Source of the DNA: DATKXO01 sp035528995
GTDB lineage: Bacteria; Planctomycetota; Phycisphaerae; UBA1845
Direction of reading: 5' to 3'
Assembly (NCBI GenBank): GCA_035528995.1
Contig: DATKXO010000120.1
Coordinates: forward strand, 1-42,902
Length of the DNA: 42,902 nucleotides
Shown here: positions 33,479 to 40,865 of the stretch, piece by piece
How positions within the stretch are numbered: position 1 is the first letter of the stretch
How the letters are laid out: each line of letters starts with the position of its first letter
Position numbers and translations under genes: made by a program
Notes under the pieces: generated by a model
Told to the model about the DNA's origin: nothing
Databases searched by the model: none
What the model saw: only the letters and a program-made list of their open reading frames with translations

Positions 33479-34072
33479 CTACTCGATCATGCGAAACGAC
33501 TCGACGACGGTGTCGGCCTGAAGGTCGAGATCGGGCGCCTCGGGCCAGATGAAGAGCACGAGGCCGTAGACGAGTTCGTTTCCGTAGGTCAGCAGGAGGC
33601 GGCCGCCGGCGATTTCCTCTTCGGGTCGGGGCAGTACGTCCATGACGGCAGCGGGGTGGCCGCTGGACAGTTCGAAGGTGCGCTGGGAGGCGGCGTCGAA
33701 TGACCGGTCGTCCCGGGCGAACAGGTCCGCGGCATACTCGAGGGCCTGCTCGGGATCGTCCCGGACCTGCTGCTCGAAGGTGTCGGCGGGTGGGCTGACG
33801 CTGATGGTGATGCGGCTTCCGTCGGTGGTCGAGGCGAACTGAAGGAAGGTGATCTGCCCCGCGGTCGAGGTGCCGGTCGCTTCCCACTCGGCGGGCAGTC
33901 GGAACGCGAAGCCGAACTGCTCGGAAATGAACTTGCCGTCCTCGTTGATGTCGGCGGCCCCGGGCGCTGCGTCGTCGTTGCCGGTTGGAAGGTCGCCGAT
34001 CGCGACGGGTCCTCCCGCCGCGCATCCGAGGAGCAGCAGCAATCCGATCAACAGGCAGAGTCTGCGGAACAT
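33479..34072 (-). CDS. Lipoprotein with a PsbP/DcrB-like domain
   Basis: The ATG at 34072 opens MFRRLCLLIGLLLLLGCAAG, a classical lipoprotein signal with lipobox LLGC and lipidated Cys at residue 17. After an Asp/Asn-rich spacer, the mature domain (FGFAFRLPAEWEATGTS, then FLQFASTTDGSRITISVSP, then GNELVYGLVLFIWPE) resembles the DcrB/PsbP-like fold of small exported proteins. The role is unknown. It converges with the ABC ATPase gene, 21 bases away. Confidence 0.7.
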   Translation of the reverse strand: MFRRLCLLIGLLLLLGCAAGGPVAIGDLPTGNDDAAPGAADINEDGKFISEQFGFAFRLPAEWEATGTSTAGQITFLQFASTTDGSRITISVSPPADTFEQQVRDDPEQALEYAADLFARDDRSFDAASQRTFELSSGHPAAVMDVLPRPEEEIAGGRLLLTYGNELVYGLVLFIWPEAPDLDLQADTVVESFRMIE

Positions 34073-34261
34073 GGCCCGGTCCTTCTCGCCTTCAATAAGC
34101 GGAGGGCGCGACGCTCGTTCGACCTGTGCGTTGTCGCACCGCGTCCGCCTCTCGTACATGCATAACCGATCGGCGGCGGAATGTCCCGCGGATTCCAGGG
34201 GGCGGCCGGCGGCTCGGACGGTTCTTTGTCCGGGGTCGTGGGTCCGGCTAGGATGTTGGCC

Positions 34262-35422
34262 ATGGCCGTGGGCTTGATGACGGATGAGGAGCTGTTTGGC
34301 CGGCTGATCGCGTTCGACACGACGAGCAGCCGATCGACGGGGCCGATCACCGACTTTCTGTCCGACTATCTGGGCGCGGCGGGCTGCGAGGTCCAGGCCT
34401 ATCCCTACGCCGACGGTGAGAAGGTGAATCTCGTGGCCTGGGCCGGCCCGCAGACCGACGGCGGGATCATTCTCGGCGGTCACCTCGATGTTGTTCCGGC
34501 GGCCGAGCCCGATTGGGCGTCCGATCCGTTCGAGCTGACGCGGCGCGATGATGCTTACTACGCCCGCGGGTCGACGGACATGAAAGGGGCGGTGGCTCTG
34601 GCGGTGAATGCGGTCGCCCGGCTGCGAACCGACGAGTTGGTGCGCCCGGCCGCCCTGCTGCTGACCAGTGACGAGGAGCTCGGCACGCTCGGGGCTCAGG
34701 CGTTCGTCAAGTCGTGGGACAACCGGTTTCCGCTGCCGGCCGAGGCGGTCATCGGTGAGCCGACGGAGCTTCGCGTGGTCCGCATGCACAAGGGGCATCT
34801 GACGGTGCGGCTGACGATTACGGGGCGGCCGGCGCATAGCGGGTGCCCGCGGCTCGGTCTCAGCGCGATCGAGCCGGCGGCCGACCTGGTGGTCGTGCTG
34901 CGCGAGCTGCGGCGAACGTTGGAAGGCGAGCGTAACGAGCAGAGCGTCTTCTTCTCGGAGTGTCCGCATCCGGTGCTGAACGTCGGGATGATTCGCGGGG
35001 GAACGGCGGTCAACATGGTGCCGGACCGGTGCGTGCTCGAGATCGGCGTGCGCCTGCTGCCGGGGCAGACCACCGATGCGTTTCTGGAGCGGTTTGCGGC
35101 GCATCTGGCGTCGGCCGGTGATCTGCCGCACGAGCGGCTCGGCTGGGAGGTGGTCAACGACAGCGCGCCGATGCTGTGCCCGGAGGACAGTCGGCTGTAC
35201 AGGGAGCTGAGCGCATTGGTGAGTCAGACCGAGTCGTATGGCGTGTCTTACGCGAGCGACGCCGGGCCGCTGCAGCAACTGGGCATTCAGTCGGTCCTGT
35301 GGGGGCCGGGTCGCATTGAGGACGCCCACCGGGCGAACGAGTCGGTGTTCGTCGAGCAGTTCGTGCGCGGCGGCGATCTGTTGGGACAATTCTTGAGACG
35401 GCGATGCACGGGGGCTGCGTAA
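34262..35422 (+). CDS. M20-family deacylase (acetylornithine deacetylase/ArgE-DapE type)
   Basis: From the ATG at 34262 (AGGA eight bases upstream) the protein has 386 residues; the ATGs at 34253 and 34277 are alternatives. M20 zinc ligands and catalytic residues appear in order: GGHLDVVPA, ARGSTDMKGAVALA, SDEELGTLGA, then IGEPTELRVV. The dimerisation domain begins at HKGHLTVRLTITGRPAHSG, and the last His is in WGPGRIEDAHRANE. It is most like ArgE, removing acetate from N-acetylornithine, but DapE-like or peptidase roles cannot be excluded because no arginine genes are nearby. Confidence 0.82.
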   Translation: MAVGLMTDEELFGRLIAFDTTSSRSTGPITDFLSDYLGAAGCEVQAYPYADGEKVNLVAWAGPQTDGGIILGGHLDVVPAAEPDWASDPFELTRRDDAYYARGSTDMKGAVALAVNAVARLRTDELVRPAALLLTSDEELGTLGAQAFVKSWDNRFPLPAEAVIGEPTELRVVRMHKGHLTVRLTITGRPAHSGCPRLGLSAIEPAADLVVVLRELRRTLEGERNEQSVFFSECPHPVLNVGMIRGGTAVNMVPDRCVLEIGVRLLPGQTTDAFLERFAAHLASAGDLPHERLGWEVVNDSAPMLCPEDSRLYRELSALVSQTESYGVSYASDAGPLQQLGIQSVLWGPGRIEDAHRANESVFVEQFVRGGDLLGQFLRRRCTGAA

Positions 35423-35434
35423 CGCGATTGCCGT

Positions 35435-36298
35435 TCACACCTCGACGCCGAGTTGTTGGGCTGCGGCGTCGGCCGTCTGGTCGATCAGTGTGGCGATGGT
35501 CATAGGCCCGACGCCGCCGGGGACGGGGGTGATCAGCGAGCAGGGCTCCAGGGCGCCCTCGAAATCCACGTCGCCGATGTTGCCGGGGTTGTAGCCGGCG
35601 TCGATGACCACGGCACCGGTCTTGATCCATCCACCCTGGACGAAGCGCGGCTTGCCTACCGCAGCGATGACGACGTCGGCGTTTCGGACCAGGTACGGCA
35701 GGCTTCGGGTGCGCGAGTGACACAAGGTGACAGTGGCATGGCGGTTGATGAGCATGGAGGCCATGGGGCGGCCGAGGATGGGGCTGCGGCCGATGACGAT
35801 GGCGTGCGCGCCGTCCAGGGCGACGTTGTACTCGTCGAGCAGCCGCATGATGCCGGCCGGCGTGCAGGGTACGAGGGCGGGCAGGCCGAGGATGACCTTG
35901 CCCAGGGTGGCGGCGGTGATGCCGTCCACGTCCTTCTGAGGCGGGATGCGCTCGAAGGCGATCCGCTTGTCGATGGGCTTGGGGACCGGGTGCTGGATCA
36001 GGATGGCGTGGACGGAGGGGTCGGCGGCCAGCTTGTCGATCTCCTCGACAAGCTGTTCGGTGGTGGTGCCGAGCGGCATCTCGACGAGCAGGGACTTGAT
36101 GCCGGCCTCCTCGCAGCGCTTGCGTTTCATGCGCACGTAGGTGGTTGAGGCGGGGTCGTCGCCGACGAGCACGGTGGCCAGGGCGGGCGTGACGCCGGTG
36201 GCCTGGCGGATCTTGTCGACCTTGGCCGCGGTCTGGTCGCGCATGCGCTTGGCCAGTGCCTGGCCATCCATCAGCTTGGCCTTGTTGATCGGTTCCAT
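35435..36298 (-). CDS. folD: Methylenetetrahydrofolate dehydrogenase/cyclohydrolase
   Basis: The 287-residue protein interconverts methylene-, methenyl- and formyl-tetrahydrofolate. Family motifs are present: TYVRMKRKRCEEAGI with the catalytic Lys, HAILIQHPVPKPID, PPQKDVDGIT, PCTPAGIMRLLDEY, the NADP-binding VIGRSPILGRPMA, and TPVPGGVGPMTIATLI at the end. Length and order are normal. It supplies C1 units, as does ftcD further right. It converges with the M20 gene. Confidence 0.96.
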   Translation of the reverse strand: MEPINKAKLMDGQALAKRMRDQTAAKVDKIRQATGVTPALATVLVGDDPASTTYVRMKRKRCEEAGIKSLLVEMPLGTTTEQLVEEIDKLAADPSVHAILIQHPVPKPIDKRIAFERIPPQKDVDGITAATLGKVILGLPALVPCTPAGIMRLLDEYNVALDGAHAIVIGRSPILGRPMASMLINRHATVTLCHSRTRSLPYLVRNADVVIAAVGKPRFVQGGWIKTGAVVIDAGYNPGNIGDVDFEGALEPCSLITPVPGGVGPMTIATLIDQTADAAAQQLGVEV

Positions 36299-36374
36299 GG
36301 CTTAAGGATACCGCCGGGTTGTGGGGCGGGTCCAGGGCTGGCGATTATCGGGAGTGCGGGCGCGGCCTACGTGC

Positions 36375-37604
36375 CTACTTGGCCGGGTGGGCGCGGGCTA
36401 GTTCGAGGGTCTTGAGGAAATCGATGCGGCCGTGGCCGGTCAATTCGTCGAAGCCGGGCTCGCCCATGTCGACGGCGCCTTTCTTGATGAGGTCGATGAC
36501 CTCCCTGGCGGAGAGGTCCGGGCGAAGGCTGCGCACCAGTGCCGCTAACGATGTGACAATCGGCGTGGCCATCGAGGTGGCCCCGAATGGAGTCACGTCG
36601 TACTGGCCGTCGTACTCAGCGTCCTGACGGCCCATGGGCGTGTCCTCGACGTCGTAGAAGCCTTTCTCGTGCAGCCTGGCGATGAGGAGCTGGTCCATGG
36701 GTGCCATGACGCTGAGCCGGGGGCCGAGGCAGGAGCCCTGCTTGATGGACATGCCGCGCCGCTCGACGGTCGTCTCCCAGCGCTGGCCGTCCAGCAGGCA
36801 GGCGCCGACTACCAGCACGGTGTCCTTGTCGCCGGGATAGCCGCTGACCAGGGTGGCCGTGTTGCCCGCTCCGATGACCATGACCACGTCCTTTTCGATA
36901 GCGTAGTCGAAGGCGTCGTCGAGTCGGCGGGCGAAGTCGGGGTAGCGGCCGAGGAGGTGTTCGGGGAGAAAAGCGCTGATGTTGATGACGCGAGCGTTGT
37001 GGTCGACCAGGTAGCGGATGGCCTCAGCCGTCGTCCGGGTGATGTAGTCGATCCAGGTCTGGCCGAAGGTCTGCAGATCGCCGGCCCGCTGAACCATCTG
37101 CATTTGCCAGTCCTGGATGGTTGCGTCGGGATGCTCGTCGAAGAACTCCTGTTGCATTCTGGCCAGGGCGTGCTCGGGCATGCCGCTGCAGGCGCCGATG
37201 GCCCGGCAGGCCGGGGCGAAGCCGACCATGCCATCGGGGGCCACGTTGTGGGCGATGATGATGCTGGTGACGGCGGTGCCGTGGGAGTCCATGGTAACAA
37301 AGTCGGTGTGGTAGACGCCGTCGGCGAAGTAGCCGGGTTCGAGTCGGCCGTAGAGGGCGGGGTGGAAGAAGTCGAAGCCGGTGTCGATGACACCGACGAG
37401 GCAGTCGGGCGAGCCGCGGGTGATCTCCCAGGCGCGGTCGACCTGGAGGAGCTTGAAATAGGGCTCCTGCTGGGGGGCGGGGGTCAGGGGCGAAGGGGCC
37501 GTCGTGGGCTGCGAGGTGGACTGCGAGGTGGGCTGCGACGTGGGCTGATCGCCCACGGCGAGGAAGAACAACGTCGAACAGATTAACGAGAGTATGAGTG
37601 GCAT
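36375..37604 (-). CDS. Secreted subtilisin-like serine protease (S8)
   Basis: The ATG at 37604 follows GGAGAA and gives 409 residues. A short signal (ILSLICSTLFFLAVG) is followed by a Thr/Ser/Gln/Pro repeat linker (DQPTSQPTSQSTSQPTT). The catalytic triad is visible: Asp in VGVIDTGFDFFHP, His in DSHGTAVTSIII and Ser in FGATSMATPIV, with the oxyanion region near VIGAGNTATL. The propeptide normally found before the catalytic domain is absent or replaced by the linker. An insert of about 60 residues after the His contains an acidic, Gln-rich helix (ALARMQQEFFDEHPD). Confidence 0.88.
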   Translation of the reverse strand: MPLILSLICSTLFFLAVGDQPTSQPTSQSTSQPTTAPSPLTPAPQQEPYFKLLQVDRAWEITRGSPDCLVGVIDTGFDFFHPALYGRLEPGYFADGVYHTDFVTMDSHGTAVTSIIIAHNVAPDGMVGFAPACRAIGACSGMPEHALARMQQEFFDEHPDATIQDWQMQMVQRAGDLQTFGQTWIDYITRTTAEAIRYLVDHNARVINISAFLPEHLLGRYPDFARRLDDAFDYAIEKDVVMVIGAGNTATLVSGYPGDKDTVLVVGACLLDGQRWETTVERRGMSIKQGSCLGPRLSVMAPMDQLLIARLHEKGFYDVEDTPMGRQDAEYDGQYDVTPFGATSMATPIVTSLAALVRSLRPDLSAREVIDLIKKGAVDMGEPGFDELTGHGRIDFLKTLELARAHPAK

Positions 37605-37841
37605 GGATGGGTTCTCCTTGCGGCCGGTGGTGAAGTGGCGGGCTGGCGCCCGTACCGGAGCGGGCGCACGGCATCCAGCGTGCCCGCAGCATAACAGATT
37701 CCACGCCGGGGATTGTCACGCCTTGTAGGCTTGTGTGGTTTGTTGTCGGGAAGGGGGCGCTTGCGCTGGATCGGCGGGCGGGGGCGGGGGAGTGCTTGCG
37801 ACTTGGCATGCGTCGGCGCTTGGCGGGCTCGCGGTCGAGTC

Positions 37842-38267
37842 TCAGCCGGATTTGGGATGAGGGGTGCCGCGGCCGGTCTCGCAATACTGCTTGAGGCTGT
37901 GCATGTAGTAGCCCCAGTGGTAGTTGCACTTGGCCAGGAAGTCGGAGGCCTCGCGCCAGCCGGCGTGCGAGAAGCGCAGGATGGTGAGGTCGTCCTGCCG
38001 CTGGATGTCGAATGTGATGGTGGTGCCGATCCATTCCTCGACGGAGACGATGCACTCCCATTCGGCGCGGCGGTCGGGGACGAGTTTCGTGACCCGCATC
38101 TCGTTGTGGTAGCGGTCGTCGAAGTCGAAGACGAGGACGGCGCCGACCTTGGGCTCGGCCTTGCAGGTTCCGGTCCACCAGGCGGCCAGTCCGGCCTGCT
38201 CGGTGACGGCACGGTAGACGACGTCCGCGGGTGCGTTGATCTCGACGAGATGTCTGATGTCGGGCAT
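37842..38267 (-). CDS. SRPBCC/AHSA1-type ligand-binding protein
   Basis: This 141-residue protein has the START-like pattern of the AHSA1 group: IRHLVEINAPADVVYRAVTE, then GLAAWWTG, AVLVFDFDD, and the closing HAGWREASDFLAKCNYHWGY and LKQYCETG. Such proteins bind small hydrophobic ligands in a single cavity; no ligand can be named. It stands alone between the protease gene and a repeat region. Confidence 0.8.
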   Translation of the reverse strand: MPDIRHLVEINAPADVVYRAVTEQAGLAAWWTGTCKAEPKVGAVLVFDFDDRYHNEMRVTKLVPDRRAEWECIVSVEEWIGTTITFDIQRQDDLTILRFSHAGWREASDFLAKCNYHWGYYMHSLKQYCETGRGTPHPKSG

Positions 38268-38382
38268 TGCGCGGGCCTCCTGAGATTCGGGCGCCGGAAG
38301 CGGCAGTGGCGCCAGCCTGCGCCAGCGTACGCCGGGTCGGGTCGGCGGGCAACGGGCAGGCGGGAGGATTGAATTGAGGATT

Positions 38383-38414
38383 GGGGATTGGAGGTTAGGG
38401 ATTGGGGAGTGGGG
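38383..38414 (+). repeat. G-run cluster with quadruplex potential
   Basis: Four G runs at 38383, 38398, 38404 and 38411 (four, three, four and four bases) are separated by loops of 11, 3 and 3 bases. The sequence is built from degenerate GGGATTGG units. It lies in the noncoding region 38268-38689. Confidence 0.4.
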
Positions 38415-38435
38415 AATCTTGGATTGCAGCTCGAC

Positions 38436-38482
38436 TGAGACTGGACACCGGGGAGCGCATGACAGGCGCAGACTCCCGACCC
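38436..38482. repeat. Dispersed repeat module, copy 1
   Basis: A block with CACCGGGGAGCG, then ATGACAGG and AGACTCCCGA, is shared with 38925-38970. It is followed by short direct repeats of the form TTATCCGTCC (38483-38521). No coding sense is apparent. Confidence 0.6.
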
Positions 38483-38689
38483 GTTATCCGTCCCTTATCC
38501 GTCCGACCCTTAATCCGTCCGATGAACGGCAGGCATTCTTGGGGCATCTCGATAACGGCACCGACGCGTTCTACGAAAGCGACACCGATCAGAGCGACCT
38601 TGTGCGGTTGGTCAACCTGATTGGTGATGAATCGCGGTGGAGAGACTGTAAGCGCCCATGACCGTGGAGGTTAGGGCAGGAGTGTGCGT

Positions 38690-38809
38690 TTAATCACAAG
38701 ACCATTTTTGCGTTTTTTTTTCTTGGGCGAGTTTGGTGGCGGTATAGACGCCGATCAGGGACACCAGTAAGGGGGCGAGAACGTGTTGTAACAGACCCTC
38801 ATAGTCCAT
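38690..38809 (-). CDS. Possible 39-residue membrane peptide
   Basis: An ATG at 38809 opens a 39-codon frame ending TAA at 38690: MDYEGLLQHV, then the hydrophobic LAPLLVSLIGVYTATKLA, then a basic tail with three Lys in EKKTQK. One membrane helix followed by positive charges is the form of small holin-like or type I toxin peptides. A run of nine A bases lies in the frame. No good ribosome site is seen, so this is tentative. Confidence 0.3.
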   Translation of the reverse strand: MDYEGLLQHVLAPLLVSLIGVYTATKLAQEKKTQKWSCD

Positions 38810-38889
38810 GCCGTCAGTATGGTATGCCGGATCACGGCAATAGTCAAGCAACAGGGGCGGGACCACCAGAGAACGCAGGACCGGTCCCG

Positions 38890-38970
38890 CCCCTTATCCC
38901 TTGCGACCCCTTATCCCTTGCGCCTGAGATTGGGCACCGGGGAGCGGATGACAGGAAAAGACTCCCGATC
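38890..38970. repeat. Dispersed repeat module, copy 2, with tandem units
   Basis: Two tandem units CCCCTTATCCCTTGCG lie at 38890-38922. The block at 38925-38970 is shared with copy 1. After it comes a third set of short repeats (CCTTTAGCCCC, 38970-39002), which runs into the 3' end of the next gene. Different tandem repeats follow the same header in each copy. Confidence 0.6.
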
Positions 38971-38995
38971 CTTTAGCCCCTTCCTTTAGCCCCCT

Positions 38996-40813
38996 TTAGC
39001 CGTCAGCGAAGTAGTATTTCAGGTTGATGCCTATGTCCACCAAAGACAGCCCCACGAGCACAATGGCGAAAACTCCAAGAAGGAACTCGTCTGCCTCGAC
39101 TGTGCCTGTTGCCCACATGGCAACCAACCAGATGAGTGCCCCGACCAGGAAGAGCAGATCAATCCAAAACCAGGATTTCACGGCCTTGCGGTTCCCGTCG
39201 TGTAGGGCACCAGGAGATTCCTGCAACGCGCGGTAGTAGCCGAAATGCAGTATTGCGTTGCGCAGCACGAAGAGTACCGAGATAACGAAAAACCACATTC
39301 CGAATCGCGCAGCGTTACCGCACGCCGACCCAAGGGGGATCAACATCGTAGCGATGACCGCGCCTACTACGAAGTCCCACGCTCGCAGCCACAGCAGGGC
39401 CGGGCGGTCGAGCACGTTCCGGCGCCACTCAGGATTGGTGATGGGCTCACTTAGTCCGCACTTGACATCAAAGCTTACGAAGCCGAGGAAGACGCGTAGT
39501 AGATTGGTCGCGAAAATCGTGAGCAGCGATACCAGAATATATCCCTCGGTTCTCGCGGTGCTCCTTGCGGCAAACTCCATCTGGCAGGTGTTGATGGCCT
39601 GCCAGAGAGCAATGCCGAGGACTACGTTAATCAGGATCATCATCGCTACGCTACGGGGGCGGCCTTCTCGGGTTGTCCTGTCTCCGCTGCTGGGGACGCC
39701 GTTTTGTGATTGTTCGTTGCTCATCTGGTGCATACCCTCCAACGAAGGGAGCTCATCTCGTGGAGTGACCACTGCCCAGTCCATTTGAACGCGAAAGCCG
39801 TTGCAGAGTTTTCCGTACTTCTCCTTGAATCGATCCAAGCCTCGTGTCTCCGAGCCACCGAGGTTGGCGAAACAAATGCCGCGCGCGTGGAGTCGGCGCA
39901 GACAGTCACACAGGAGGAAGTCACCGGCGTTGTTCGCACCGGCGTGTCTGAACAGCGCTAGATTAGCGTAGACGCCAACGGTTTGTGCGTTCGGTGTGGT
40001 GGAGATCAACTCAGCGATGAACAATCCAACGGGATCGTGTCCTAGGAACAACACTTCTGCGAACTGCAGGTCGGATCGGCCCGACGGATGCGGGGTAGTC
40101 ACCATGTTGAGGTAGTCTGCGGGGCCGCTCATGCCAGGCGCACGTTGGTATTCCGGGCCAAAGAACCCGCTCACGACGCTCAGACCTGCGTCTACGTTAT
40201 CTGGGCGGAGGGGCGCGAAGCGGATGGTAGAGCCGTTTCGATCGAGGAAGTCATGATACTTCGCAACGAACTTGCCTCGCTTGGCCTCTGCTAAGTGTTG
40301 ACTAAGCCTTGCGAGGTCGATTATCCACTCGGGCCTGGTATCGTCCTCAAGTCTGGCCTCCTCGTGCCACGGGCAGGGGGTCAGGTCGCCCGCCCCAGAG
40401 CGCCGAAGGTCTTTGGACTGAGCCTCGGTTACCTTTTTGACGTAAGTGGGGCGTCGGGTGATTTGGCTGGCAGCAACGGCGAGTTGGATAATGACATCTG
40501 GGTTCCATTCGCCAAGGGGGCAGACTAAGTGCACATGTATCGCCTGGTCTGGTGCGAATGGTCGCGGAAAAGCCCCAAGAAGAACGAGAGTGTTGCCATC
40601 GTGGTATTTGAGCCCGTATGGGAAGCCGACGTTTTCCATGTGTATGGCTTGGGTGAGGTAGGCCCAGCTTCGACGATACTCGCCGTGTATCCCTTGAGGC
40701 GTCCGGTCAAAGTAGGAGGCCAGGAGAGAGTAATCCTGCGGTTGGAGTGGGCTCACGTGCGTGAGCGCCAACAGCCTACCCGCGACATCAAGCTGAGTTG
40801 GTGCTCCTAGCAT
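38996..40813 (-). CDS. GNAT-like domain fused to a six-helix membrane domain
   Basis: The protein has 605 residues. Residues 1 to about 355 look like a double GNAT/FemAB-type transferase, as in the DUF2156/lysylphosphatidylglycerol synthase C-terminal group: FVAKYHDFLDRNGSTIRFAP, FAEVLFLGHDPVGLFIAEL, then LLCDCLRRLHARGICFANLG and TRGLDRFKEKYGK. Residues 388-600 hold six hydrophobic helices (about 390-410, 424-445, 476-495, 503-525, 549-568, 577-596). In LPG synthases the membrane part precedes the transferase; here it follows it. An aminoacyl or acyl transfer to a membrane component is plausible. Base composition appears lower in GC than the neighbours. No exact family is recognised. Confidence 0.55.
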   Translation of the reverse strand: MLGAPTQLDVAGRLLALTHVSPLQPQDYSLLASYFDRTPQGIHGEYRRSWAYLTQAIHMENVGFPYGLKYHDGNTLVLLGAFPRPFAPDQAIHVHLVCPLGEWNPDVIIQLAVAASQITRRPTYVKKVTEAQSKDLRRSGAGDLTPCPWHEEARLEDDTRPEWIIDLARLSQHLAEAKRGKFVAKYHDFLDRNGSTIRFAPLRPDNVDAGLSVVSGFFGPEYQRAPGMSGPADYLNMVTTPHPSGRSDLQFAEVLFLGHDPVGLFIAELISTTPNAQTVGVYANLALFRHAGANNAGDFLLCDCLRRLHARGICFANLGGSETRGLDRFKEKYGKLCNGFRVQMDWAVVTPRDELPSLEGMHQMSNEQSQNGVPSSGDRTTREGRPRSVAMMILINVVLGIALWQAINTCQMEFAARSTARTEGYILVSLLTIFATNLLRVFLGFVSFDVKCGLSEPITNPEWRRNVLDRPALLWLRAWDFVVGAVIATMLIPLGSACGNAARFGMWFFVISVLFVLRNAILHFGYYRALQESPGALHDGNRKAVKSWFWIDLLFLVGALIWLVAMWATGTVEADEFLLGVFAIVLVGLSLVDIGINLKYYFADG

Positions 40814-40865
40814 GGGCGTCCCTTAGGCTTCTCGCAGCTGAAGCATTTCCTTTGCACTTGCCGAT

